Shown here one piece after another: positions 24,629-37,484 of a stretch of 64,000 nucleotides of DNA. The position numbers and the translations under genes are program-made. Each line of letters opens with the position of its first letter. Position 1 is the stretch's first letter. The notes beneath the pieces were generated by a model. It searched no databases and was not told the origin of the DNA. It saw only the letters and a program-made list of their open reading frames with translations. This stretch comes from Gnetum montanum (taxonomy: Eukaryota; Streptophyta; Gnetopsida; Gnetales; Gnetaceae), in contig MNCI01025274.1 in assembly GCA_015680685.1 (NCBI GenBank), positions 362,292 to 426,291 on the forward strand, read 5' to 3'.

Positions 24629-26190
24629 AGTAGGAATCGTGACATGTGTGGTAGCATAATAATGATGTTAGCATGCATGGTGTTGGGGAGCATAGTGTTG
24701 GATAGGTTATATAATGATAGAGTGATGCACATAGGGTGATGGGAGGATAAAGGTGAAGCATGAGAGAGTGTGTGTATTGGCAAAGTGCTAGCATAGGGGG
24801 AGAGAAAGTTGCTTGCTATGTTGCATAGTAGAGGATCTTGATAAGGTTAGGGTTAGGAGCACATTAGAGAGTGTAGGGATAATGATGCATCAATGAGGTT
24901 TGATGTGAAGGAGAGCATAAGGATAAGAAACGTTAGTTATTGGGTTGCAAGTGAAGGTTAGTGCACAAAAATGATAGTAGTGGCTTGCTTGGCCTATGTG
25001 GTAATGGAATGCATGCTAAATTATTAAGGGAGTTCAAGGTAGGAGGCATCATTTACTATGTTACATAGCTTGACTACAAAATGGTGGGGGTGAGAATGTA
25101 GTAGGTTAAAGTGTTTAATGTAGTGAGGGTCTAGCAATAGTTGTTGAACAATTAGGGTTTTGAGACCAACATGAGATAGGAAGCATATTTTATATGATGA
25201 AAAATAACAAGAGTGGGATAAGGATTTTGAGGCTAGCATGCCCCAAGCATAGATTAGTGTGGCCCTTGCTAGGGGAGATGCAGCCCTACATGTGCCTGCA
25301 TGGCTTATGCATGAGCATGCATGACAAGGAACCTACATGTGGTGTTTTATTTTTTTCTTTAATTTTAGCTTAAGGTATTTTTCACATTTTAAATTTTAAA
25401 ATATAAAGTTTGAAATTTGGTATTTTATTTTTTTAGTTATTTCATTTTAAAAATAAAAAAAATTTCTTAACATGGTGATGCTAATATTGGTGGTAGTGTT
25501 ACTTGCATGGCTTGCTAATGCAAAAAATTTGACTAAGTGTAGAATGGTGATACTAATGCTAGGCTAGTGATATTGATGCCAAATTTAGCATTAATTGTGT
25601 AGAAATAGTATCACATGGGTAGCTTCACTTGCAAGTTAAGCTATGAAAATTTGATTTTTGGGAATTCTTGAATTTTAACCTCTAAAGACCATGCTAGGTA
25701 CATCACTTAAAAATTTTATGTTAAGGATAGATTTTGAGATATAGTGTTAGATTTAATTTTCATGCTTTGCTATTTGGGCTTTGAATTTATGGCAAGTAGG
25801 TGACATTGACATTGGATGCACCAGCATTAGTGTCATCTATCATCGTGTCACCTATCTTAACTTAGCCATTTCTAATTCCAAAAGTCAAGAACGAAATACT
25901 TGATCATAAAATTTATGTTTCCCAAGTAGAATTATCATTTTCTAGGCTTGAATCCATGACTAAATCTTGTTAACAACACTAAATCTTAGGCAAATTGCAA
26001 GTTTAAGTTGGACACATAGTGTCGTATCTTGTTTACTACATGGCTTTCATGTTTGATATGTGTGACATTCTAAGTGAATAGGATGGATGTTGAGATCTAT
26101 TTAAAATGTTGATTAATGTTTCATATTTTTTAAATCTCAATTTATGTTTTAAGTTTCATTTACTAAATACTAACTATTCTGACCTTTGTC
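24629..26190. other. unassigned DNA left of the copy-2 gene
   Basis: There is no coding frame. Words such as AGCATAGTGTTGG (24640-24800) and GATGCTAAT or GCATTAGTGTCA (25470-25860) recur loosely. By position this could be the 5' flank and first intron of the spliced gene that follows, but that is inference. Confidence 0.4.
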
Positions 26191-28183
26191 TTATGTAAAG
26201 GGATAATGTAAGATCTAAGTCGATGGTCATCAACTCGATGTACTTCTTGATCACTGATGCAAGTACAATGATTACTAGCATTCCAAAGAGAGTTTGGGTG
26301 ATATTCATAGTGAATGAATATTCAATTCACCCTACTAAAATTTAGGGGATACCTAGGTCTAGAAGGTTTGAAGATTTTTGTAGAGAGAATTTCTATGTAG
26401 TCACATGAACGTTGCTTTTATTGAGTGTGGTATCTCATTCTTTAGAGGGTATTAGCCTAGGCGTTAATCCATGTTTTGTGGGTTGCATGATTTAAAAGAG
26501 TTCAATGTTAATGCTATAGTTGATAAGGATAAGTTTATGAGAGAAATTTATTGAAAGAAGCTAGATTGGCTCAAGAGGAGCTATCCATATAAGAGGTTTG
26601 ATGCTGATATCACATTGTTATTAGATCCAAAGAACATAAAATATCTCTTTAGTCTAGTCGGTACTTACATCATAGTTTCCAAGTAAATCTAATATTGTTC
26701 TCATGTTACATTTTGATTTCTAAGTTTTATCCATTAACTGATAAGCTAGTTATCTATTGATGCTACATGTCTCTTATTATTTTTATGTTTGATGATTCTA
26801 ATAGGAACGATTCCTATCTAGAGAGGCTTGGAAAGCTACTTCAGGAGATCACTCCTATGGATAATTGGCACTTGCTAATTTTTGAGAAGTTCCCTAATGA
26901 GATCAACTCTACTAAGAATCACAAATGATACACATCTCTTAAAAAGATGGGTTTTATTCATGCCTTACATGTTAGGAAGGATGCCTAAAGGTGGAGTGTC
27001 CAAAAGGGTCTAGAATTAGGTTGAGATCAAAAGGTAACTTGATAAACTTGAACTCAACTCTTTAGCTGTGTTATGGTTCTATGCTTAATTCTCTCATGTT
27101 GATATTAATTTTTATGTTTATGCTTTTTAGATAACATCAAAAATTCAAAGATGATCTATATTGAATTAGGCAATGTAAAGGAGAGATCTCTACAAGATCA
27201 TGTTCAAAATACTCCATTGTATCATTAGTGGTTGATGAGTGGGGAGGAAAGAAAGTACCTCTACATCTTTGAGAAGGTAGAGTTGGTGCCTCCATTTTGA
27301 AATCATCTAGCATTTTTCCTATTGATATGATTACTATGATGAAGTACTATTGAAGTCGATAGAGATTGTTTGTGTTCTATGTGCATAACATAGAGGTGAT
27401 TTTATAGTGAAAAAGGGCTATCTATTGTACTAGTTTAGCTTGACTAATGGAGATGCTATTATTGAAGAGAACAACAAGTTGTCTAGGATTGATATGATTA
27501 CTATAATGTACTACTAAAGTTGATAGAGATTGTTTTTGTTCTATGTGCATAACAAAGAGGTGATTTTATAGTGAAAAAAGGGCTATCTATTGTACCAGTT
27601 TGACTTGATTGATGGAGATGCTATTATTGAAGAAAACAATAAGTTGTCTAGGATTTATAGCCAAATCATTAAGGACTAGGTTCAATACACAGATAAGGAT
27701 CAGAACATCCTACCTTATACAAAGTAGAACTTAACTCATGTGTACCATCTCTTCATTGAGAGAGTATTCTCTATTAGGATTAGACAAATGCACATTACTT
27801 CTTCTCAGTAGCTCACCTTCATATTCAACACCATGATGAGGGGTATGATGTATGACTGGGTGAGCCAAATAGAGGAGAAGATGGTTAAGGAACTTGACAA
27901 CATCAACTTGGTAGTTGGAAATTCTAGTAGCTTTTTATGGTATGATGCATTGATTTGCAAAGTTATTTTTCCTATGGTGCCATTGAGGAGGGTAAAGTTT
28001 TTCAATGAAGAGTAATTTTCACCATCACTATGCTAGCACATTAATAGCATCATCATGACTCTTCCATTTGCCTTGGGAGGATTACTAAATACTACTTCCT
28101 TACTAAAGGAGGATGTCATTGAATCCTTCATCATTGATAATGTTCCATTATCTTCAAAATGTTTAGTTGATGGTAATGCTAGG
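26191..28183 (+). pseudogene. decayed spliced gene of unknown function (copy 2), part left of element D
   Basis: Exons with plausible splice sites: about 26200-26682 (donor CCAA/GTAAAT), 26805-27033 (acceptor TAATAG, donor AAAAG/GTAACT) and 27131 onward. Readable segments include KKLDWLKRSYPYKRFDADI, YLERLGKLLQEITPMDNW, IFEKFPNEIN and, at 27833-28015, an open 60-codon stretch with GMMYDWVSQIEEKMVKELDN. Stops and at least one frameshift are present. The frame runs through 28016-28183 and rejoins in frame beyond element D at 59423. I do not recognise the family. Helical, charged composition and plus orientation recall the transposon-borne gene at 2627-5100, but I found no convincing alignment between them. 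Confidence 0.55.
27321..27654 (+). repeat. 167-bp tandem duplication inside the copy-2 gene
   Basis: Copies 27321-27487 and 27488-27654 both run from ATTGATATGATTACTAT to AAGTTGTCTAGG and differ at roughly 10 percent of positions. The duplication lies in coding sequence and repeats a segment containing GDAIIEENNKLSRI. Confidence 0.9.
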
Positions 28184-29074
28184 TGATGAGTGGTGAGGTA
28201 CCCCTATGTCCAACCATACAAATCACTAAGGTGTTCAAGTGTGATTTGGTCAAATTCCGTGGATTCCTAGTGTTCTCATACATAGGATTCAATCTAGAAG
28301 GTGAATCTAATTGTGGAATGATTGGTGTCTTCCCAAATACACTTGTGAAGCTTAGTTGTATGGTTAAGTGTAATTGAGGCACATGATTTTTATTATTTTA
28401 TATTTTGTTCATCTAAGCTTGGTAATAGATTAAGAATAAATTGATTAACTAACTTTAACTAATTTAATTGCGTAATTAATAACCAATTATCCTAACATAA
28501 GCATTCAGTCCCACTTTTTGTACACATCTTGAACACATACAACATTGCTAGGTGACCAAGCATTAAGCACTACTGGGATTACCAAGTGTTATACATATGC
28601 TTGAAGTGATTGTACTTACGTATGCTAGTCTATTTAGCTTAATTAATTAATTACATAAATTCTTAATCATTCTAGCTTAATTAATTTATTAATTAATGAA
28701 AATAATAAATGCATAAAGAAATCATTAAGCTAGTCTAAGTGCTACATGTTTTATCAAAAATCCCATCTTTATTACTGCACACACTATGGTGCTCAGGTAC
28801 AATAGTGCTCGAATAAATATTTGTACACTCCTTAACTCCTACTACGAGCACTTAGAAAATTATTCTATCTCTTATGGAAACAAACTAAAAGAATTCCACT
28901 AGCAACTAAAAATATTACTTCCATAACATGACTGGATGCTGTATTTATAGACTTACTAGGGTGCCACATTGACAAGTACATGTCAATGTGGAAAATCATA
29001 CATTAATGAGATCCCATTGATGGGGTTGCATCGACAGCATCTCATCAATGCAGTTGACTGAAGACACTTCATCA
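28184..29074 (-). repeat. element D 3' LTR
   Basis: The 891-bp LTR is followed on the plus strand by TACCCCCAC, the complement of the polypurine tract. The minus-strand TATA box is the complement of 28942-28949. The words between it and the LTR end (28970-29065) are of the type GTCAATG, ATGGGGT and CATCGACAG. Confidence 0.9.
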
Positions 29075-29231
29075 TACCCCCACAACTAAATGAAAACTTG
29101 TCCTTGTGTTCTTTACAAAAATTGGGAAGGTATGGGATTATTGACTAACACATGATGCAACAAAGCTAACACAACAAAATAAAATAAGTGCCTAAATGTA
29201 CGGATTGACATTGATTACAAAGTTGTGGTGT

Positions 29232-29536
29232 TCATGACACAAAATTGTATACTAAAATATTATTGAACAAAATTGGATAACACATGCTTTGATAGTATGA
29301 AGGTGGTTGAAAAGATCGGATGGTCCCAAGTGGTGGAGGTTCTTGAGGTTCCAAAGGACCTTCTCTAGCTTTGGGTGCATGTAGTTGTTGAGGCGGCTGT
29401 GGTTGTCCTACTATAGCTATCACTTCTAGTGGAAGGTAAAAGGCATGTAACAATGCCTTCATCTTCTCCTCCTTACTCTAGGGATCATTCATGGTCGATG
29501 CAACATCACCAATGTGGGCTGGAATGGGGATATCTC
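29232..29536 (-). pseudogene. C-terminal end of the element D 3' ORF
   Basis: The minus frame contains a Pro/Gln-rich stretch (QPQPPQQLHAPK, EGPLEPQEPPPLG) that matches element E at 61150-61320. It is the far side of the ORF that starts at 50370. The Tat insertion at 29541 separates the two parts. Confidence 0.7.
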
Positions 29537-29541
29537 ATGGT

Positions 29542-30845
29542 TGAAACACCACAAAATTTTGAGCTTAGTAGTTCTCCAACAAGAAGCAGGTCCCTGGGAC
29601 CCACAGACGACCACGGCTACATCTGGTGTCAAACATAGCAACTTCAGAGATCAACAATACTTAATTTTCACCAAGTATGCAGTCTCAACGTACACGCTTA
29701 GCGTATACGCTCAAGTTCACATCCATAGCATATACACTCGACATTCTTAGTGTATACATCCAGCATATACGACCAGCATAGACTCCCAGCGTAGACGCCC
29801 AATGTATACAACCAACGTAGATGTCCAGCATACATGCCTCACATGTACGCCCAGCAGGTACAACCGATGTATACGCTCAGCATGAAATCCTCAAAGATGG
29901 CATGGAAGCAGCACTGCAGAGCAAAATTTGGCACAATGCAACAACCATCAGCATATACGCCCCAGCGTATACACCCAGCAACCATCAGCGTATACGCTCG
30001 ATGTATACGTCCAAGCCACCATCAGCATATACGTTGGGTGTATACGCCTAGTGCCCACAACATCCATGCCCAAGTTCGCATACGCCTAGCACATCCAACG
30101 TATATGCCCAATGTATACGCTCACCTGATACAATGTATACGCTCAGCGTATACGCCTAGCAAATGTAGCATATTGTACACTTGTAAATTTTACACTTTTA
30201 CATCCGGTCAACGTGCCACGTGTCACCCAACGCGAGTCTAACGTCAAAACTTGTATAAAAGCCCAAATTTTTACTAGATCCAAGTTGGTTGGCAAATTCC
30301 AAAGCAAACCAGAGAGCAGAGACGCTGAGAACCAGAGTAGAAAACCTTGTACGCTGGACAACCCTATACGCTGAGCATACAACCTCTACGTTGTGCCTAC
30401 AGTGTGAACCAGCCCACAATCATCCCTGCATCCACCGGGGCTTTTCGTCCGCCTTGTGTTAATCCACAACTGCGTTAGACCGGTGCATTGTACTCTCATT
30501 TTGAAATGCCATTGTTACATTTTCTTCCTACAATCTGTTACAGTCTGCATTAATCGTTGCATGTATTCTGTTTACGCTCTTTTACGTTTATGCTCTATTC
30601 GCATTAGTTACACTGTTTACACTCTATTTTACATCTGTTACGTCATTCACGTATAACCCAACGTATAACACCTCGGTGTATGTTTGAGGAAATCTTTGCC
30701 TGATCCGCGTGCAGACCATCCAAGGTACTCTACCTTCGTTCATTCCAACTCGCCCTCAGGTGATAGTAGGGTCTTCTGTGCGTGTCCTGTGATCCCCCGA
30801 ATTCTGTTTCCTTCTAGCCAGAGACCGACGATTTCGAACGGTACA
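29542..30845 (+). repeat. Tat element 5' LTR
   Basis: U3 contains a CCAGCGTATACGC array (29690-30160), a TATA box (TATAAAA) at 30254-30260, then an R/U5 region whose end is T-rich with TTTACGCTCTTTTACG words. It is about 90 percent identical by eye to the LTR at 46446, with mostly C/T and G/A differences. Confidence 0.95.
29760..29889 (+). repeat. 13-bp tandem array in U3, 10 units
   Basis: Ten consecutive 13-bp units parse without slippage; the consensus is CCAGCGTATACGC with a palindromic GCGTATACGC core. The matching array in the 3' LTR (46664-46819) has 12 units. Further, less regular copies extend to about 30160. Confidence 0.9.
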
Positions 30846-30850
30846 GAAAT

Positions 30851-30869
30851 TGACGCTAGAAGGAGGGCC
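30851..30869 (+). promoter_or_regulatory. Tat element primer-binding site
   Basis: TGACGCTAGAAGGAGGGCC lies five bases inside the LTR. The homologous site at 10600 begins TGGCACTAG, so the ancestral site was probably TGGCGCTAGAAGGAGGGCC. tRNA not assigned. Confidence 0.7.
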
Positions 30870-31724
30870 TCTACCTTAAAACTAGTTGTGCTTCAGAGCT
30901 CTCAGCATCTACGCTATTGAATACACACCGAATTTTCAAACTATCCAAAGTCTACGCTATCAGAGCTCTCAGCATCTACCTGCAAACTAGTTGTGCTTCA
31001 GAGCTCTCAGCATCTACCTGCAAACTATCCAAAGTCTACGCTATCAAGCATCTACGCTACTCCGTTTAAAAATTCACTCCGTTTAAAACTTATCTGCAAG
31101 TTCCCCAGTGTCTACGTTGTTAACCATACACTGACTCTATCTACAAACTCCCCAACGTCTACGCTGCCGAATGCACGTCATCTGCTATACACTGTAGACC
31201 CTATCTATGCTATACGCTGTAGACCTTGTCTACGCTATACGCTGACGCTCCACGTTTTACGCTGTAGATTTTATCTACACTGCACACACAACTCTGTTTA
31301 CGCTACCAAACATACGCTGCACATTTTACACTGCAAACTTTACCTACCCTGCACACAAAACTCTGTTTACGCTGCTGACATATATGCCACAGCCAAGTTT
31401 ACGCTGAACATCCTACGCTGTAAACTTGTTTACGCTACCGTCTATATACGCTACACACTGTACGCCATAACCCTATTTACGCTGTACGCTGATGCTGTAT
31501 ATGCTACTGAGCGTATATGCTACACACTCTACGCTGTAGATTCTCTACGCTAACATTATACGTTGCATACCTATACACTATCTACGCTGTCACTATACGC
31601 TGGGCATTGAAGCCTACACGCTGAGACCCAGTCTATACGCTGTACGCTACCAACGTAGGTATACGCTGCACTAAGTACGTCAATTTCGCATCCCTTCACT
31701 GTGTCATACCCTCAACTTGTCATC
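30870..31724 (+). repeat. leader with TACGCT-word array
   Basis: Words TATACGCTGTAGAC, TACGCTG and GTTTACGCT recur many times between about 30907 and 31680. The word lacks stop codons in most phases, which explains the 186-codon open frame at 30993-31553. A real protein in this pre-gag position (as in Ogre ORF1) cannot be excluded but is not supported. Confidence 0.75.
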
Positions 31725-34457
31725 ATGAACACCGCAAACACCACTTCTACAACCACCCTAGTCACCAACATCATAGGCACCATGGCTGTCCAATAACCTG
31801 TGGTCCAACAGCCTGCAGTACAACCCACAGCGGGGCCTCGCCGGTCCCTTAGGTTGCAAGGGAGGAACCCATCATCCAACGTCATAACGCAAGACCAATA
31901 CAAATTCATATGCATGAAGATACAAGCCGGCCTAGCCATGGACTGAACCAAAATAGAAGTCAAGAGGCAGTACGAACTCTTCTACAGGGGAGGGCAAGAG
32001 TTCATTCCTTCCCCGTATGATGTCATCCCTATCCCAGAGCCTTACTCTGAGCTCATCACACAACTCCTCCTGTAAAGGAGTCAATCTCGGGATCAGCCTG
32101 CAGTAGATCCTCAACTAGAAGACGAGGATGAGTTCCCTACCCAATCTGAACATGAAGACTCGTATCACATCCTTAGTCCACAAACCCATATCAACCCCAT
32201 GTTTCATTCAGGCACAGGGGAAATTATGTCCCTCCAACCCCTCAGGTTCACCCAGGCGCAAATACCTCCACTAGAAACATCCGCACTTGTTCATGTTCCT
32301 CCGGAAATCGACCCGCAATTCAGTACACTCCCTCTCGCTATCATCCCCGCTGCAGCCGCAGGTCCATCCTCGCAAGTACCACACCCTCACAATAACGTGG
32401 GAGCAACCTTCCCACCCCGAGTGATCGGGATGCCACATGTGATACCGGCATCTACATCCGCTCACTATATCCCCCACATCCAAATGCATAGAGCCCCTTC
32501 CACCGCTGTAACCCAACAGGGGGTTCCTGCACAAAACATGAACAAGCAATGGGCAGCGATGGGTGCTCAACCACATCAACCCCCTCACTACAACATACCA
32601 CCTCACATGATTCCACCAGCCAACATTCCCCAAGTACAGTCGCAACCATAGCAACAACAACCTCTTGCTTACAATGTGCCATCCCTAGTGCCACCAGCTA
32701 TGAACGTGCCACAAGTACAACTGCCAACTACACAGCTTTCAGCCTTTCAACCTACTATCCAACAATCCAATCTGTACAATATACCACATCCCCAAGCTGC
32801 CATGTCACCTAGTGCTCAAGACTGGGCAGATGCTAAAAAACTAATGCAAGAACTAACTGACGAGGTCAAATGCCTCAAAACGGCTATCGATGGAGAGTTG
32901 AAGGTAGTGGACTTTTACCACGATAACCCCATCAGCCCTTCCGTCCCACCCCTAACCTTACCCAAAGGTATATCATTGCCTACACTAACTAAATATAATG
33001 GGGAAACAGACCCCAATGCTCATCTTATAACATTTAGATTAGAATGCACATTACTCCAGGCGTGGCCACATGCCATTTTGCAAGTGTTCCCTATGTCCCT
33101 CGCAGGGAGAGCACTCGATTGGTACTGGGCCTTGCCGAGAAATTCCATATTTTCCCTGGAAGAGCTGTTACATCAATTCATGACCAGGTTCAAGTATAAG
33201 TTGAAACCTAAAGCGACACTTGACAGCCTTATACAAGTTAAACAAGCACCTCTAGAACCTGTACAAAAATTTATCCAGAGGTGGAGTGTCGCTATCAATG
33301 AGCTACACGAGCCAATCCCACAGACATATCTGCTCACCATTCTAAAGGGGGTTTTTAACAAATTTTTCAAATCTAAGTTGTATTATCTCAATGCGCGTAA
33401 CCTTAACCAAGCCTTTGTACAGATTAAAAATATAGAGGAGGCGGCTCAAAATAGCCATGATCCTGCGTATCTAGCCTTTAAAAATCAACATAGTAAAAAA
33501 GATAAAGAAAAGGCTAAAGCAACTATAGCGGAAATAGCGGAAATGCAACAACCAAATGTAGCACAACAAAACAAACTACCGATGGCCCCTACTAATTATA
33601 CTAAACCTACTCCCGCGACTGCACCAGAATCATCATCATTGCAGAACCCAACACAAAACCGTATGAGAAACTTTGAGAGGAAAGAACCATCCCAATATAC
33701 GCCACTACCTATGAAGCCATCCCAGCTATTCGATCAACTACTGAAAGCTGGATTAATGAAACAAAAATAGTTATCCCCTGCGGCTATCCAGAGACATGAT
33801 CAGTTCTGTCAACTGGTTCAGAACCCAAGCTTAGCAATGCCAGATGAGCCCCCAATACCCAAAGGTTTTAGGATGGACCGCTTCTGTGACTATCACCAAC
33901 GTAACGGGCATGGCACGAATTACTGTTTCACCCTCAAACAAGACATACAGTGAATGATTGATAGGGGCCAAATCACTTTTGATGAGGCCAACCTGATCCA
34001 ACCGCAGAACCAGGCTATGGGGGTGTATAAAGATCCTCTGAATACCAAAGAGGCACCGTACGTTATTAACACGATCTACCTGGATAACGAACCTGAAACG
34101 CCTAACATTAACACCGTCTACTCTGACTATGAACAAAAAACACCTAACAAGCCGTTTGTAATCCGTATTCCTCCTACTGCATCAACACCCATGCCTCAAC
34201 CATCACGTGCCCCACAGCTGCCTTATGTTATCTACGTGCCCCTCGCCGTAGCACTTTCCAACACCCCGGCACGTGAAAAACCATACGTGGTACGTGTGCC
34301 TCCCACCGTTACTACCTCAAATTTGCCAACCCCTCCTACTCGGCCTGCCCCTTTCATAGTCCGAGTACCACCCGTAGTCGCAATAGCAGAAGTCCAACCT
34401 CCGCCTAAACCAACCCCATACGTCGTTAGGACACCCAAAAGCCCTAATGATTGCTAA
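31725..34457 (+). pseudogene. gag (pseudogene): Tat element gag with Pro-rich linker
   Basis: One reading phase runs from the ATG at 31725 to 34457 with six in-frame stops (for example at 32648-32650, 33768-33770 and 33951-33953), mostly former Gln codons. A Gln/Pro/His-rich N-terminal half is followed by a Retrotrans_gag domain at about 32990-33290 (SLAGRALDWYWALP, FKYKLKPKATL, PVQKFIQRW). A zinc-knuckle variant, CDYHQRNGHGTNYC, lies at about 33878-33919. After it comes a linker with repeated PYVVRVPP or PFIVRVPP segments. It would encode the capsid/nucleocapsid protein. Phase continues directly into protease. Confidence 0.9.
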
Positions 34458-35938
34458 TCCTCCACCTCGCAAATGCAAATTAAACCTAGTCCCTATGTCA
34501 TCAGGGGGCCTAGCTAGCTTACTGCTCAACCACATCTGACTGTCCAACGGCAACCTCACCTAACTCCATACGTAGTACGAACTCCGAAACAACCTGAGGC
34601 TCTAAAACCAACTCCACCTCCATGCCACACACAAGACCGCTTAGCAGATAAGCTTACACGTGAATGCTTGGAGAAGGAGCATCAACGATTAGCTGTAGGG
34701 CCACCTAAACCCACTCCACTTAACGCAGTACCCATGATACCACCTAACAGTCAACCAAACAGAGGACATGAAGGCGAACCATCCAAAAAATAGGATACAT
34801 CTAAATCAACAATCCTGGGTCAAAATGATAAACCAATGATGCACAAGATAAAACTGTTGGGCCCAATGGATCAAGTCATCGCTGATAAACACACGCCCAA
34901 CAGTAGAGACTTAGCAACGGCCTTAACACAAGTCACACAAGCACTCAAACAAAAGAATACATCATTAAGCTTGTATGACTCAGTTTTAACATCGTAAACA
35001 CATCGTGAAGCTTTGGTGTGCATGTTAACGTCGATCCCGGTAAGCGAGGACTTGCCCCCAAATGAACCCTCCATTCATGCGGTAATGTACTCACCCCAAG
35101 GGTCAACTTCCAAACCATTAAGTTTCCACAATGATAACATCAAGGTGGATAAGAAAATAGGGGAGATAACAATGGCCCCTATGTTCATAACAATACGTGT
35201 AAACCAATTCAAAATACATAGGGTCCATGTAGACGATGGAGCTGCCATGAATGTAGTACCATATCCCATCGTCGAACAGCTAGGGCTTACAGAGTTAATT
35301 AGACCAACTGCAACAACATGCCTAAAATCATTCAGCGGGTGTCGCATGTGATAGTTAAAGGCACCATCAACTTAGACTTCATAGTAGGGGATCAATTCCC
35401 CACATCGGCCAACTTCGTAGTAATCGATGAAATGCTAGGATTCAACCTAATACTAGGAAGGCCCTGGTTAGCCCAACTGAAAGCAGCCTCATCCCCTATA
35501 CACCAAGAGATTCATCTACCTTATGAAGGTGGTGAAATCATCATACACGGGGAGGCTGCCACACCCATCATTTCATCATACATAGACACGAACCAAGGCT
35601 CAGAGGTTAAGCTCGAAGAGCCTAGACAAAATGACATAAATGAACAGCAACCGGTAAACAATAATCCTTTAAACTCAGAAGAAGATACACCCAAAATAGA
35701 AATACCTGCGCTGGACACTATACATGCACCTCCTCACTTAGAAACAACAACTAACACAGAACTCACAATAAATACCAAAACATCTGAAAACACTGACACA
35801 GGAACCAGCCTATCAGATGTCCCTTGGGCTGAGTTACCTTTCAACGTAATTAGCGAAGGGGACGCCGAATATAGAATCATACCCGCTGACACATCGCCTA
35901 ACGTAAAAATAAGAAAAAGCAAAAAACTACTAAAATAA
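34458..35938 (+). pseudogene. pro (pseudogene): Tat element aspartic protease region
   Basis: The gag phase continues through more PYVVR repeats, a linker, then a protease core from about 35180: an active-site segment VDDGAAMNVV, where related elements have D-[ST/G]-G, and after a frameshift at about 35318-35345 the second half with GFNLILGRPWLAQLKA. An acidic Thr/Ser-rich tail runs to 35938. Four stops lie upstream of the core. Protease would process Gag-Pol. A weak donor, AAC/GTAAAA, at 35903 could start the intron described below. Confidence 0.85.
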
Positions 35939-35944
35939 TAACAA

Positions 35945-36115
35945 CATAGCCTATCCAGAATGACGTTAAACTATCATGTCCGCAATGACATAAAACTAGC
36001 CACGATCAGAAATGGTCGATCAACTGAGAAATCCACCCATGTCATTCGGAATGTTCCTTGTTTACGACTGGGGCCTGAAATGGCCTTAAACTATGCATGT
36101 GGCCCGAAATGGCCT
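35945..36115 (+). repeat. Tat spacer repeats, left block
   Basis: Degenerate units of about 25-30 bp end in GGCCTTAAACT, TGACGTTAAACT or similar (for example CCCGAAATGGCCTTAAACT at about 36092-36121). The same unit reappears to the right of the antisense gene and after integrase. Confidence 0.75.
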
Positions 36116-37484
36116 TAAACTAGATCACACACTTATACTTTGTTTTCCTCTTTCATTTATCATTACACTCCGATTTATGATTACATCCGTGCATTACTCT
36201 CAAGAAAACAAAACAAAAAAAAAAAAGGCAACCAAAACATTTTACATTGTCGTGTCATGTTTACAGTTAAACTCAAAATCAACAAAAAAAATATTTTTCA
36301 TACATGAAATAATATACAAGTACAAGAGTTAACTAGTTTCATTCATCTCAATTTACAATTCCCGTATAAATTTGAGTCAGAGTAGTTTTACAACAACAAA
36401 AAATGATAAAAAACTAAAAACTAAGCATCTGGGATGGGAGGATCATCCCCTTTAGATCCGCTGGCATCAAGGGCCCCCACTCCACTGGGGCCAGCTTCTT
36501 GGACATCGTCACCGCCTTCATCCTGAAAATACAAAAGGAGACAATCAATGTAAGAATAAGAGAACGCAAAAATTTTAAACATTATTCAGCAAATCAATTT
36601 CATAATGACAAAATGGTTATTATAGGAGATCCCCCTAAGCCAAATTCTAGCCGACGAAGGATTTACTCTTCTGAGACACTTGTCCAATTGGTCCCATCAA
36701 GGCCTAGGTCGATATTTGCCAAGGCCTTCCCCTTGTCAACAGCTGACCAAGTAGGATGCTTCAGAGGGAACTCACCCACAGACACTTCCCCAGAAGCGGT
36801 CGTAATCACCCTTGTAGGTGATTCCATCTCAACAGTTGTGTTTTGGGCAAAAGTATAAAAAGCAGAGCGCAAACCCAAACCCTCCACAAACATTTCTAGT
36901 TGGCGCTTTTCAATGGAAACTTCCTTTAATGACTTCTTGTAATGATGTTTGTGGTTCTTTTCATCTTGACCCCACTTGCGAACCTTGGAAGCAAAAGCTT
37001 TCCAATCTTGACATTTGAGGTTCAGGAGATCTATTCGGGCCTTACGCTTTGCTAGTCTCCGTGTTAGTGACATGTGACGATTGAGCAGATTCCAATACCT
37101 AGTATAGGTGACCTCAGAAGTCCGCCAAGAGCAATCACCACTTAGTTTGGCAGAGGCGAACTCATACCAAGCCTTAAGATCATCACGCTCAACTGACAAC
37201 TCAGAGACTTCCTTTTCCTTTGCTTGAATCTGCAGCCACAACTGTTCGACGGAACGCCTACAGGTCCACAGCGACTTGGCGTTGTGAACGAGACCTTCCG
37301 CTACCTCTTCATAAATAGGCCTTGGCACCTACTCGACTTCTAGGGATAATGTGGGCAAACTCTCTATGCTGATTATCTCAGAAGGATCCCACCTCAGTTT
37401 GGCACCTATGCACATGAAGAGAACAAACGCTAAAACAACAAAAACATGGTGTGAAACTCTAAAGCTACAAACAATTCAAAACAT

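Noticed and set aside
29760-29889. Possible CRISPR-like array
   Set aside because: Units are 13 bp, degenerate and have no unique spacers; the sequence is a plant LTR.
29821-30241. Open frames of 76 and 135 codons in the U3 array (and their copies at 46673-47232)
   Set aside because: They are translations of the 13-bp array in different phases and do not agree between the two LTRs.
30993-31553. 186-codon open frame in the Tat leader, in the place of the Ogre ORF1
   Set aside because: It is made of TACGCT words, which lack stops in most phases. Composition is almost all Tyr, Ala, Thr, Leu and Arg repeats and shows no domain signal.
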